Origin: Granulicella mallensis
Lineage (GTDB): Bacteria; Acidobacteriota; Terriglobia; Terriglobales; Acidobacteriaceae
Direction: 5' to 3'
Assembly (NCBI RefSeq): GCF_014203225.1
Contig: NZ_JACHIO010000013.1
Coordinates: 124,001-188,000 of the forward strand
Length of the DNA: 64,000 nt
Each line of letters starts with the position of its first letter. Positions within the stretch are counted from its first letter, which is position 1. The notes beneath the pieces are model-generated. The model had not been told where the DNA came from, ran no database searches, and saw nothing but the letters and a program-made list of their open reading frames with translations. The position numbers were made by a program, and so were the translations under genes. Below, one piece after another: positions 26,181 through 35,553 of this stretch.

Positions 26181-27446
26181 ATGAAACCAATTGAGTTAAG
26201 GGCAGTGCGTCGGGTAGTCGTAACGGGAGTCGGACTTGTGAGCCCGGTTGGAATTGGAACTGAGGAGACGTGGGAAGCGTTATTGCGGGGAGACTCCGGG
26301 ATCGCTCCCATCACGCTCTTCTACGCATCTCGATTTGCGTGTCGGTTCGCTGGAGAAGTGAAGAGCTTCACGCCCGAAACCTATATTGATCGAAAAGACA
26401 TCAAGAAGATGGGGCGGTTCATACAATTCGCGATGGCCGCATCCGAGTTCGCCATGACCCAGGCGGGCCTTCAGATCACACCAGAGAACGCAGAGCGAGC
26501 AGGCGTTTACGTAGGAAGCGGCATCGGAGCCTTCGAGGTGATCGAACGGGAGCATGCCAAGCTCCTCACGGGCGGCCCTGATCGCGTCTCACCATTCTTT
26601 ATCAACGCGACAATCGCGAATCTGGCCTCGGGACAAATCTCAATCAAATATGGAGCGACGGGGCCAAATCTTACTTGCTCCACCGCCTGCACCACCGGGG
26701 CGCATGGTGTCGGCGAAGCGTGGCATATTATCCGTCGGGGCGATGCTGATGTGATGATCTGTGGAGGCAGCGAAGCGGCAGTTACCCCTCTCTCAGTCGC
26801 TGGCTTTGCCGCCATGCGCGCTCTTTCAACGAACAATGAGAATGCGGTGAGAGCTTCGCGCCCATGGGACAGCCAACGTGATGGATTTGTGGTGGGCGAA
26901 GGTGCTGGAGTGCTGCTCCTAGAAGAATTGACACACGCCACACGACGCGGAGCTACCATTCTGGCGGAGCTTGTGGGTTATGCGGCAAACTCGGACGCCT
27001 TCCACACCAACGCTCCGCCTGAGGATGGCCGTGGAGTTCGGAGAGTGATGGAGTTGGCGATGAAAAGTGCTGGTATCGATCCCTCACAAGTTCAATACCT
27101 CAACGCTCATGCAACTTCCACCCCATTGGGAGACCGCGCTGAAGCTCAGGCGATTCTTGATGCCTTCGGCGATCACGCCTCAACCCTGCTTGTGAGCTCC
27201 ACAAAATCCATGACCGGCCACTTATTGGGTGGTGCTGGCAGTCTTGAAGCTGGAATTACAGTGCTAGCGCTCCGTGATCAGACTGCTCCTCCGACGACCA
27301 ACATCGATCACCTCGACGAGTGCTGCAGACTAAATCTGGTGCGCGACAAGGGAGTCGCAATAGTTATGGAATACGCAATGTCGAACTCATTCGGCTTCGG
27401 TGGCACTAACGCATCGTTGGTGTTCCGTCGTTTTCTTCAAACATAA
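26181..27446 (+). CDS. fabF: 3-oxoacyl-ACP synthase II (FabF type)
   Basis: A 421-residue beta-ketoacyl-ACP synthase that condenses malonyl-ACP with acyl-ACP in fatty-acid elongation. The catalytic triad is visible: Cys170 in CSTACTTGAHG, His in LNAHATSTPLGD, and His in SMTGHLLGGAGSLE. The N-terminal RRVVVTGVGLVSPVG and the C-terminal NSFGFGGTNASLVF are standard. No other fatty-acid or polyketide genes are adjacent, so this is either an orphan housekeeping copy or a specialised paralogue. Its end faces a LysR regulator. Confidence 0.95.
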   Translation: MKPIELRAVRRVVVTGVGLVSPVGIGTEETWEALLRGDSGIAPITLFYASRFACRFAGEVKSFTPETYIDRKDIKKMGRFIQFAMAASEFAMTQAGLQITPENAERAGVYVGSGIGAFEVIEREHAKLLTGGPDRVSPFFINATIANLASGQISIKYGATGPNLTCSTACTTGAHGVGEAWHIIRRGDADVMICGGSEAAVTPLSVAGFAAMRALSTNNENAVRASRPWDSQRDGFVVGEGAGVLLLEELTHATRRGATILAELVGYAANSDAFHTNAPPEDGRGVRRVMELAMKSAGIDPSQVQYLNAHATSTPLGDRAEAQAILDAFGDHASTLLVSSTKSMTGHLLGGAGSLEAGITVLALRDQTAPPTTNIDHLDECCRLNLVRDKGVAIVMEYAMSNSFGFGGTNASLVFRRFLQT

Positions 27447-27463
27447 CGTCTGCGTCATATGAA

Positions 27464-28372
27464 TTAGATTTCGGTAATCGAAGAGCGAGGGCTGGCGACA
27501 TTTACAGACTGGACGGTCTCAGCAAAGCGATTCACGACAGATCGTCGGTCCTTCCTCCACGCCATGCCGATCCTCCAGGCTGCTGAAGGCATGTTCGTAG
27601 GAAAGAATCTGATTCCCGGAACCCTCATCCGACGGAGCGCAGACGGCACCAGGCTGACCCCGAGCCCTGCTCGAACCAGATTTAGTACTGTGAACGGTTC
27701 CTGAACCTCCTGAACGACGTTTGGTGCGAACCCTGCGGTTGCACATATGCTTAGCGCGTGCTGATAAAGGGTGCTGAAAGTGGAACGCGCAAGGAGAACA
27801 AAAGGCTCATCTCGAAGGCTAAGCAAGGGCACCTCTCTCTCCTTGAATTTCGCAGCCGCGACCACAATCAGTAACTCTTCCTTAAGCAATCGTTTGGTCT
27901 CTATCAGCGGGCTGGATACCGGAAGCCTAACGAACCCCAGGTCGATGCTTCCATCCTGAAGGGCCTCGATTTGCTTTCTGGTAGGCATGTCGTACATCTC
28001 AAGAAGCACATTCGGGTACGTTTTACGAAATGCAATCACTGCGCGTGGCAAGAGGTCATTAACGGCTGCGATACCGAAGCCGATCCGCAGATTTCCGACC
28101 TCGCCTCTCATCGCCTGCCGTCCAAATGACTCCAAAGCTGCCACGTCGCCAATGAGCAAGCGAGCACGTTCCTTCAATGCCTCTCCGGCAGGGGTTAGGG
28201 CAACGTGTCCAGTAGTCCGGTCGAAGAGACGCCCTCCAAGTTCCGCCTCAAGACGTTTTATCTGTTTGCTGAGAGCGGGTTGGGAGAGGTGAATCTTCGC
28301 CGCCGTGCGTCCGAAGTGTAACTCCACTGAGAGCGCTACAAAACTGCGTAAGGCATCCAGATCAAAACTCAT
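27464..28372 (-). CDS. LysR-family transcriptional regulator
   Basis: A 302-residue LTTR. The winged HTH is at residues 1-60 (LDALRSFVALSVELHFGRTAAKIHLSQPALSKQIKRLEAELG) and the effector-binding domain is at about 90-300. It is divergent from the SRPBCC-MBL gene (about 240 bases between starts), which is its likely target by the usual LTTR rule. The inducer is unknown. Confidence 0.92.
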   Translation of the reverse strand: MSFDLDALRSFVALSVELHFGRTAAKIHLSQPALSKQIKRLEAELGGRLFDRTTGHVALTPAGEALKERARLLIGDVAALESFGRQAMRGEVGNLRIGFGIAAVNDLLPRAVIAFRKTYPNVLLEMYDMPTRKQIEALQDGSIDLGFVRLPVSSPLIETKRLLKEELLIVVAAAKFKEREVPLLSLRDEPFVLLARSTFSTLYQHALSICATAGFAPNVVQEVQEPFTVLNLVRAGLGVSLVPSALRRMRVPGIRFFPTNMPSAAWRIGMAWRKDRRSVVNRFAETVQSVNVASPRSSITEI

Positions 28373-28609
28373 TCCAATAGGTTATCAAGACGCGGTCGAC
28401 ATTTCATCGTCAACTTCACCCAATAGCTACCTCAATGGGTGTATTCCATAGATATGCCCTGGTTGGCAGGGAAACCGCACGGAAACGATGCCGGTGACTC
28501 TCACCTTCCGCGACGACTTGATTGCGAGCGAGCATTGATCGATGCGTCCGGTCTCTTCGGATGTTCGTGGCCGCGCAATAACGCAACCACGTCAAAAGAA
28601 AGGAAAATC

Positions 28610-30124
28610 ATGTGTTCCACCCATAAACAATTCACAGTGACTCTCGGATGTGCCGTAACTGTACTGACTGCGGGAATGCTGATGGTCACGCCAACCGCTC
28701 TGGGACAAATGTCGCAAATCAACAATCCCGATTGGTCCTTACGTTCCCCCGCTATTCATTGGCCCACGGGGCACACACCGGCAGACGCCGATCTTTTCGC
28801 GCATAATGAGCTGCTGATCCACTCAGCCTGCTCATCCGTCTGGCCATATCTCGTTGATGCCCAGACCTGGCCCGATTGGTATCCGAACTCACATAACGTC
28901 AAACTGTTAAACAGCTCGGACGGTAAGCTTCACCAAGACACGCGCTTCTCCTGGGACACCTTCGGCGTACACATCGAGAGCCGGGTCCATGAGTTCGTCC
29001 CATCTAGTCGAATTGGTTGGTTCGGCGATGGAACAGGGATGAGCGCTTACCATACATTCCTCCTGCTCCCGACACCTGAAGGCTGCCGCGTCGTGACAGA
29101 AGAGGTCGTAACAGGATCGGGGGCAATAGAGTTTCGCAAGACAGATCCTGGCGCGATGCATAGAGGACATGATCTTTGGCTGTCCTCATTGCAAAAGGCG
29201 CTTAGCCGGTCGACGTCGGATGCGACAAAACCCCTAAGCCCGAAATCACAGGCGCCTGGATTTTATCGTGCAATGCTGGGTTCATTCGAGGTCACTGCTC
29301 TTTCGGATGGCACTGCACCACGGCACGTCGATAAGATCCTCAGCAAACCTGATATTGCCGTATCAGAGTATGCGGCGGACCATGAAATGGAACCAGTTGA
29401 CCTTTCCATCAACGCATACCTCATCAACACAGGCGCTCATCTAGTTCTCATCGATACAGGTGCCGGAGAACTGTTCGGAGCCACAAGCGGCCTGCTCGTT
29501 ACGAATCTAGAAGCTGCCGGATATCGCCCCGAGCAGATCGATACGATACTGCTGACACACATTCACGCAGACCACTCAGGCGGTCTTTCCATTGGGGGAC
29601 TTCGAGAGTTTCCCAAAGCTACCGTCTATGTCGACGAGCGCGACCTCGAATTCTTTGTGACGAGGAAGGACGATTCTAATGAATCTGAAGCGCGGATCAC
29701 ATCCATCAAGCAATCCAGGGCAACTGTCGGTCCTTACCTGGAAAGTAAACAGATCTCGGCGATCAAACAGAACGGAGAGATTGTTCCCGGTATCACCTCG
29801 CGCAGTCAGCCGGGGCACACGCCGGGACACACGGCATTTCTGGTGCAAAGCGAAGGTCATGGGTTACTGGTTTGGGGCGATATCATTCATTCCTCGGAGG
29901 TCCAGTTCGAGCATCCCGAGGTCACGGTGCAGTATGACGTCGATGCCGGACAGGCCGCTCAAACGCGATCACAACAGCTGCAATTGGTCTCCGACAAGGG
30001 GTTGCTCGTAGGTTCCGAGCACATTTCCTTTCCCGGCCTAGGACACGTTCGTAAGGCCGGTTCCGGATACCAATGGGTGCCGATACCCTACAGCGCGACA
30101 GTTACAGAACTCGACCCCAAGTAG
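28610..30124 (+). CDS. Secreted SRPBCC / metallo-beta-lactamase fusion
   Basis: The protein is about 504 residues. It has a signal peptide (FTVTLGCAVTVLTAGMLMVTPTALG), then an SRPBCC (polyketide cyclase-like) domain at about 35-200 (SACSSVWPYLVDAQTWPDWYPNS, RVHEFVPSSRIGWFGDGTGMSAYHTFLLL). A metallo-beta-lactamase domain follows from about residue 220, with the zinc site LLTHIHADHSGG and the downstream His in QPGHTPGHTAFL and Asp in VWGDIIH. The SRPBCC half is closely similar to the separate 202-residue protein at 35554-36162. ATG 28610 follows AAAGGAAAA; the open frame starts earlier. The substrate is unknown; a periplasmic hydrolase with an attached lipid or aromatic-binding domain is the best guess. 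Confidence 0.85.
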   Translation: MCSTHKQFTVTLGCAVTVLTAGMLMVTPTALGQMSQINNPDWSLRSPAIHWPTGHTPADADLFAHNELLIHSACSSVWPYLVDAQTWPDWYPNSHNVKLLNSSDGKLHQDTRFSWDTFGVHIESRVHEFVPSSRIGWFGDGTGMSAYHTFLLLPTPEGCRVVTEEVVTGSGAIEFRKTDPGAMHRGHDLWLSSLQKALSRSTSDATKPLSPKSQAPGFYRAMLGSFEVTALSDGTAPRHVDKILSKPDIAVSEYAADHEMEPVDLSINAYLINTGAHLVLIDTGAGELFGATSGLLVTNLEAAGYRPEQIDTILLTHIHADHSGGLSIGGLREFPKATVYVDERDLEFFVTRKDDSNESEARITSIKQSRATVGPYLESKQISAIKQNGEIVPGITSRSQPGHTPGHTAFLVQSEGHGLLVWGDIIHSSEVQFEHPEVTVQYDVDAGQAAQTRSQQLQLVSDKGLLVGSEHISFPGLGHVRKAGSGYQWVPIPYSATVTELDPK

Positions 30125-30150
30125 GGCAAGTGAAATTCCTCGAGACGAGA

Positions 30151-30894
30151 ATGGCCGATGTCTCGGTTGGCCTGTCCTGCAACCGAGACAGGAGAGAGCC
30201 TGCTCAAAAGCACAACGTCGGTAGAGATTGGGTACGCCAGATCATACTTGCGACCTATTATCTTTGCTCTGCTGCTGCGATGGCGCCTGCCCAATCCACT
30301 CCCGCTGAACTGCCACATCAGAATAATCAGGTTTGGCCCGAACTCGATATTTACAATAAGGTAGGATCGCACCTTGATTTAACCCTGGTCTCGCAGGGGA
30401 GATTCAGCTTCGATCTCCCCAATCCTGAGATTTATGTGTTCGGGATAGACGCGAACATTATGGTGAACAAGTATCTTCTTATAACTCCTTCTTACTACTT
30501 TTACCGGTTCGATCAACCGGCAAAGACACTGGGTTATGGTCAAAATCCGGTTTTAGCAGCAACGGTCGATGTGACGAAGCGCGAATTCCGTATTGACGAT
30601 CGCAATCGTTTTGTAGCCGTCCTCAGTGGTAGCGATAACTTTTGGGTTTACGGAAACCGTTTACGGGTTGAACGACGAGTTGCAGGCAAGCGAGACTTTG
30701 TATTCGCCTGGGATGAACTGTTTTATTTTTCCAGCACTGCCGCTTGGCAGCGGAATCGTGTCGCTGTGGGCTTTCACAAATCCTTCAACGAGAGGCTCGC
30801 AGTTGAGCCATACTTCCTCCACCAAACCGACGGCCACAGCCGGCCAGGCGATCTCAACACGCTCGGAATAATCCTCAATGTGAGGCTACGATGA
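30151..30894 (+). CDS. DUF2490-like outer-membrane or periplasmic beta protein
   Basis: The protein is about 247 residues, with a hydrophobic stretch near residues 29-45 that may be a signal. The mature chain alternates beta strands: WPELDIYNKVGSHLDLTLVSQGRFSFDLPN, ITPSYYFYRFDQP, and a C-terminal barrel-like end GIILNVRLR. This fits DUF2490 proteins, which are predicted outer-membrane barrels. It starts 27 bases after the SRPBCC-MBL gene and is likely co-transcribed. The exact start is uncertain. Confidence 0.65.
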   Translation: MADVSVGLSCNRDRREPAQKHNVGRDWVRQIILATYYLCSAAAMAPAQSTPAELPHQNNQVWPELDIYNKVGSHLDLTLVSQGRFSFDLPNPEIYVFGIDANIMVNKYLLITPSYYFYRFDQPAKTLGYGQNPVLAATVDVTKREFRIDDRNRFVAVLSGSDNFWVYGNRLRVERRVAGKRDFVFAWDELFYFSSTAAWQRNRVAVGFHKSFNERLAVEPYFLHQTDGHSRPGDLNTLGIILNVRLR

Positions 30895-31203
30895 TTTCAG
30901 CCTCTCGATAGCATGTTCCGTCGGCGAACGGGGATTAACGCTCAATTTGTTACAAAACATAAAGACGTGATCGATGCTACGACTGGAGTGGATAGAAAGC
31001 GAATAGCTGGAAACACCTCGCCGCGCTCTTCGAGCGCAAGCTGCATCAACGCGGCAGGTTCAGTTGCACGCCGCTATCGTTCGACTTCTGGGAAACTAGA
31101 GCGCGTAATGGATACCCAAAGCTGGTTTGCTCAGTAAACTGTGGCGAGTACAACTCTGTATTTCTTATGTGCGCTTAACTGATATTGATACCTCTGCCGT
31201 CGA
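30895..31203. other. Intergenic stretch, no gene supported
   Basis: Between convergent genes. One frame on the plus strand around 31010-31135 reads LAALFERKLHQRGRFSCTPLSFDFWETRARNG when translated, which is protein-like, but it has no start or family and may be a remnant. No repeats or RNA structures stand out. Confidence 0.3.
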
Positions 31204-31665
31204 TCAGGATGATCGCTTCAGTTCGAAGATGCTGTCAATCTCAACCGGAATACCCATCGGCAACGTGTGTACACCAACCGCGCTGCGAGCCGGAAGAGTA
31301 TCTTCTCCGAATAATGCGAGCAAGAGATCGCTGGCGCCGTTAGCGACCTGAGGATGTTGAGTGAAGGACTGCTCTGCTCGCACATACACCGTCAATCGAA
31401 GGCACCGATCAATATTGTCCAGGCCATGTGTCTGGTGGATACAGGCTAGAATCATCAGCATTGTGAGCTGTGCGGCCCGTTGCGCCCCTTCCAGCGAAAC
31501 GTCCTTCCCGACGACGCCTACAATCGGCCTGTTGTTTTCAAACGGACCGAGTCCAGAGACGTATAGCTGGTTTCCCGAGACTGCGACTGTTTTATAGGAG
31601 CCGAGTGGCGTGATCGGTACGGGCAGTTCCAGCCCTAGTTGTGCCAAATGCTCAGTGACTTTCAT
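31204..31665 (-). CDS. RidA/YjgF family protein
   Basis: A 153-residue Rid-family protein, a deaminase of reactive imines and enamines or a relative. The pattern is SGNQLYVSGLGPFENNRPIVGVVGKDVSLEGAQRAAQLTMLMILACI in the first half and the C-terminal ARSAVGVHTLPMGIPVEIDSIFEL; the conserved Arg near residue 130 (PARSAVGV) is present. It belongs to the longer RidA-like group. The start overlaps the end of the upstream M48-like gene by 14 bases. Confidence 0.88.
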   Translation of the reverse strand: MKVTEHLAQLGLELPVPITPLGSYKTVAVSGNQLYVSGLGPFENNRPIVGVVGKDVSLEGAQRAAQLTMLMILACIHQTHGLDNIDRCLRLTVYVRAEQSFTQHPQVANGASDLLLALFGEDTLPARSAVGVHTLPMGIPVEIDSIFELKRSS

Positions 31666-33028
31666 GTGTTCCTTCTGCCGCGTGCAAACGTGTAGAAGAC
31701 TTAGCCGTCAGTATTGGTTGCTGTCGCCACGTAGTACCCAATATGCCGTAAAGCGCGCTGGCGCGAAAAGGCATCTTGATGTCTTTTAGATCCTTCGGCT
31801 TCGTAGAGGCAAGCAACCACCAGGTTACGGGCGCCTGTGTGATATCGAAACCCGCATCGTGAAGGAAACCCAGGCTGACTCTTCCACTCTGTGCTTCAGC
31901 GTGGCGGTCCATATTGTTCTTCATGGCGTGATTGGCGAAGCCAGTGACGAACCCCAGGCCGGGAACGAAGACTCCGCCCGCTGTTCCTGCGATTTGAAGT
32001 GCCTTCATTCTTTCCTTAGCGGGTAATTCTCGGAGGCCTTCCTTTTCTATCGCTGTGGCAATGCCGTCGGCTAGTACGGTGGCGAGTTGTGTATCGTTCT
32101 GCAGTCGCAAAACGACTTGATAGGGCACAAGAATGATCCCGCTGGGCAGCGCAATGCCATCGCGTAGTTTTTTCTCATCGACCAATTGAAACCTGAAGTT
32201 GAGCTTGCTGGGATCTCCCTCCGACAGCATGCGCTGAAAGGTGGGGATTAGACGGGTACCAATCCCATCGACCCGCTGCTGCATGGCGTCGTCGTGGTAG
32301 GCGGGAATTCTGTGTGCATCGAGTCCGTGAATAGACTTGCTGATATGGCGTTGACGATCTTCCTCATCGACTGCCGACGGGTCGAACTCATTCTTGTCGC
32401 GTAGCCTCTCTTCCTGCTTTGCGATGTCGTTCTTTGAAAAGGCAGCCTCGTCGGCAAGGATCGTCCCGTCCGCTCGAAGCCGACCGGAGTAACGTATCCA
32501 TACATTTGTCTGCACCTCTCCAAGACCAACCATTGGAGGATTGAAGGTACTCTTTGTAGCCTTTGCAATGGCAATCCGGTATCCATCGGCTCGTACAATT
32601 AGCATTGCCGCGCCGTCAGAAGCACGTTCTTCCGTCAACATCCGGTCGATGACAGCAAAGCCGACGACGCTGCTGCCTACAAAACTTTTCTGTTCGACGC
32701 GAGTCGCCGTTAGCGTATTTGTCTTTTTATCAAGTAGACCAAAAACTGTAACGCTCTCCCCGAGAAAGTGCTGAGGACAACTCTTCCCCCCGGTGTTTTC
32801 GCTGGTGTCAAAAGTCTTGCCTTCCCCACTGCGGTCTACGCTTCCAGCTGCGTTCACCTTCACATACCCCGTAGTCGATGTGCATATGACGCGAATGCCA
32901 TTCATTGTGAATGTCTCAGGAGAGCCCGGATCTGTAACGAAGCCACTTAGAGATGGCTGCTGTTGAGCCAGCGCATATAGCGGGACCAGAAGGGCAAACC
33001 GACTTAGGAAGGAAACGAATCGAGACAT
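31652..33028 (-). CDS. M48-like secreted protein lacking the HExxH zinc motif
   Basis: A 458-residue protein with a signal peptide (SRFVSFLSRFALLVPLYALAQ). Residues about 20-200 resemble a beta-rich DUF5666-like region. The C-terminal half aligns with M48 (Oma1/BepA-type) peptidases: FRFQLVDEKKLRDGIALPSGIILVPYQVVLRLQNDTQLATVLADGIATAIE. In active enzymes the last block reads AHE-x-x-H; here it is ADGIATA, so both zinc His and the catalytic Glu are absent. The later RHAEAQSGRVSLGFLHDAGFD still matches the E-A-D-x-x-G block. It is probably a pseudopeptidase with a structural or chaperone role. ATG 33028 was preferred because GGAG lies upstream. Confidence 0.75.
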   Translation of the reverse strand: MSRFVSFLSRFALLVPLYALAQQQPSLSGFVTDPGSPETFTMNGIRVICTSTTGYVKVNAAGSVDRSGEGKTFDTSENTGGKSCPQHFLGESVTVFGLLDKKTNTLTATRVEQKSFVGSSVVGFAVIDRMLTEERASDGAAMLIVRADGYRIAIAKATKSTFNPPMVGLGEVQTNVWIRYSGRLRADGTILADEAAFSKNDIAKQEERLRDKNEFDPSAVDEEDRQRHISKSIHGLDAHRIPAYHDDAMQQRVDGIGTRLIPTFQRMLSEGDPSKLNFRFQLVDEKKLRDGIALPSGIILVPYQVVLRLQNDTQLATVLADGIATAIEKEGLRELPAKERMKALQIAGTAGGVFVPGLGFVTGFANHAMKNNMDRHAEAQSGRVSLGFLHDAGFDITQAPVTWWLLASTKPKDLKDIKMPFRASALYGILGTTWRQQPILTAKSSTRLHAAEGTHESH

Positions 33029-33236
33029 GACGTACAAACTCCGATCAATGAAGTTGGATTAACCACCGCTCTGAACGGTGGCGGAAGGATGAACATAATT
33101 GCCACAAAAGAGAGTCCCCGCAGAGGTATGAAGAAGGCGCCGTCCACCTACGTGGGTATTCGCCCTCAATCGGTATTACCTCTCGAAATACGAACGGCTG
33201 CTTAGTCATCTGAATAGGTGCGATGAGCAAAGTTAG

Positions 33237-34211
33237 TCATGGCTCCAACACTCCTTTTCCCTCCACACAATCAGTGAAATCGAGGAACTGCCACCCGAAG
33301 TTCTCGCCGGCTCTGGAGATTTTCCCAAATGATGTAAATGGGAAATGACTGCTGAAATAAGTGGCGTCTCTCTCTATGAGATGGCGCGCAAGCCATCGAC
33401 GAGATCGTCTGGAAGCTTCAGGGAACTCGCAGAAGATAGAAACAAGATCCGGTTCGCACCACTCGAAGGGGTGGTGCACCACATCGCCGCCGAAAATAGC
33501 CTCGGCACCCCGAGACGTAATCGATATGGCAGCATGATCAATGCTATGACCTGGAGTCGATAGAAATCGAATTCCTTCGAGTACCTCGTCGCCATCGACG
33601 ATGATGCCTTGTAGCCGGCTGGCCGCCTCAATCGGGGCCATGCTATCGCTGAAAACACCGGGGAGCGGAATGCGTACCGGCGGTCCAAAGCCGGCTTCCG
33701 CTCTGATTGCCGCTATAGCCTTCTCATCGCCCGCGGTCAAAGCTGCTCCATATCGCCACTCGAGATCCGAGCAGATCACTGTGGCGTTGGGAAAGGTTGG
33801 GATCCAACGATCACCATCCCACCGCGTGTTCCAACCCACATGATCGGAGTGGATGTGGGTTAGCAAGACATAATCAACATCCCCCGGCTGTATGCCGACG
33901 TCCGCCAGCCGCTCAAGGTATGGAGTATGCAGATGATCCATGACCTTCAAGGTTGGACGATTTTTATCGTTGCCAACTCCTGTATCAATCAGGATAACTT
34001 TACCTCCAAGCCACACGACCCAGGTGTGAACGCTCATGAAGACGCGGCCGGTCTCAGAGTTATAGGTACTTGTATCGATTCGCTCTGGATGCTTCATTAA
34101 GACGCTCGGATCGAGCCCGGGCAGAAGCTGTGTCGCCGCAAAATCGTTCAAGTCGAGTTCGTGAACTTTAACAATCCTCATATCACCTATGCGAAACTCG
34201 GGAACGGTCAT
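33237..34211 (-). CDS. MBL-fold metallo-hydrolase
   Basis: A 324-residue metallo-beta-lactamase-fold protein, apparently cytoplasmic. The zinc site is VLLTHIHSDHVGWNTRW; the later His is in FLSTPGHSIDHAAIS and the bridging Asp in IFGGDVVHHP. The general layout matches quorum-quenching lactonase-like and ROMT-associated MBL proteins. It is only distantly similar to the MBL half of the fusion at 28610. The substrate is not assigned. Confidence 0.9.
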   Translation of the reverse strand: MTVPEFRIGDMRIVKVHELDLNDFAATQLLPGLDPSVLMKHPERIDTSTYNSETGRVFMSVHTWVVWLGGKVILIDTGVGNDKNRPTLKVMDHLHTPYLERLADVGIQPGDVDYVLLTHIHSDHVGWNTRWDGDRWIPTFPNATVICSDLEWRYGAALTAGDEKAIAAIRAEAGFGPPVRIPLPGVFSDSMAPIEAASRLQGIIVDGDEVLEGIRFLSTPGHSIDHAAISITSRGAEAIFGGDVVHHPFEWCEPDLVSIFCEFPEASRRSRRWLARHLIERDATYFSSHFPFTSFGKISRAGENFGWQFLDFTDCVEGKGVLEP

Positions 34212-34279
34212 TGTGTGCCAACTTTCCTATCAAACAGAAGAGAGGGAGAAGTCTCTCTGTCCTTTGGTCCGAGCAGTCC

Positions 34280-35419
34280 TTATATGGGCTCAATAATGCG
34301 ATCTTCCGGGATCGAGCCTGGAACCAGACAGGGTGAAATGAAGAGGTGTCCTCGCCACGCCCCGTGCAGCGTTCGGGTTGCGATGGTCAGCCATAGACAC
34401 GAGAGACCCGCCACAAGGACTCCTCCCACGACGAACAGGAACCCGATATGGGTCTGCTTCGCCAGCGCGAGCGTAGCTATCGCATAAACTCCGATCGGAA
34501 ACGTGAACCCCCACCATCCGAGATTGAATGGCATTCCATGATGCAGGTAATGTCTGGTCGTGAGAAGTGCGATCAATAACCACCAGAGACCATATCCCCA
34601 CAACATGGAGCCTCCGATTACGCCCAGGCCAAAGGCTACCTCTCCAATGCCTGGTAGACCGGCCGCAGGAAAAATTTGATTCGCATCGGAGCCGAGAAGG
34701 ATCAGGCCGAGCGCGCCGGTACCGATAGGACCCATCGCCAACCAGCCCGTTGCTGCCATATCACTCGGGGGTAGCTTGTGCAGCACGAGCCTCATGAGCA
34801 GAATGACCAGGACGCTCATCGCCAAGGGCACGGAGAAGGCCCATAGCGCGTAGGAGATTATCACTATTCTCAAAGCAACATGGGGATCTGGCATGTGCAG
34901 TACCAGCAACGCGCCGCTCGCAGCTGAGACTTCAGCAGCGACAATCGGCAAGAGCCACAGCGCTGTCATTGTTTCCAGACTGTGCTCCTGGCGTGTAAAC
35001 ATCATGAAAGGAATCAGCACCCCGCAAGCGACGGCCATGACAACATCAGCCCACCAGAGGAAGCGAGCTGCTTGCAAAGCCGAATTGCCCCACAAAGGAA
35101 TACCAAAGACCACGAATCCGTTAATGATGGTCGCGAGACCCATCGGAATTGCGCCGAAGAACATCGACGCCACAGAATGCCCAAAGATTCTGCGCGCCCC
35201 CTCGTAATATGCCACCCACCGGGCGAAGTAGAGGATGCTGAAAAGCAGAAAGAGTGCAATATTTAGGAACCACAGACATTGGGCAACAACATGCAGCCCG
35301 ATGATGTGTATCGGCAATTGGTTTAGTGCGAGCGCCAGGATGCCTGTGCCCATAGTTGCCGTAAACCAATTGGGCGTGAACTGTCGTACCATCTCGTGTT
35401 TACGATTTAGGTCATTCAT
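34280..35419 (-). CDS. TDT-family transporter (TehA/SLAC1-like channel)
   Basis: A 379-residue protein with about ten membrane segments. The N-terminal FTPNWFTATMGTGILALALNQ is characteristic of the tellurite-resistance/dicarboxylate transporter (SLAC1, TehA, Mae1) family. Other family marks are FFGAIPMGLATIINGF and HYLHHGMPFNLGWWGFTFPIGVYAIATL. These proteins are anion or dicarboxylate channels or sulfite exporters. ATG 35419 is preferred; the open frame starts 30 codons earlier with a non-family stretch. Confidence 0.88.
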   Translation of the reverse strand: MNDLNRKHEMVRQFTPNWFTATMGTGILALALNQLPIHIIGLHVVAQCLWFLNIALFLLFSILYFARWVAYYEGARRIFGHSVASMFFGAIPMGLATIINGFVVFGIPLWGNSALQAARFLWWADVVMAVACGVLIPFMMFTRQEHSLETMTALWLLPIVAAEVSAASGALLVLHMPDPHVALRIVIISYALWAFSVPLAMSVLVILLMRLVLHKLPPSDMAATGWLAMGPIGTGALGLILLGSDANQIFPAAGLPGIGEVAFGLGVIGGSMLWGYGLWWLLIALLTTRHYLHHGMPFNLGWWGFTFPIGVYAIATLALAKQTHIGFLFVVGGVLVAGLSCLWLTIATRTLHGAWRGHLFISPCLVPGSIPEDRIIEPI

Positions 35420-35553
35420 AGCGCACGCTCCCGTACCAACTGCGATGATGGCGAATCGGAAGTAACAGTGTTTTTTCCGAGCGAAGGATAGTGCGACGCT
35501 GAAATCCATCTTGTCTGAGGCAAACTGCGCAGCGGCTGTCGGCCTCGAAGAGG

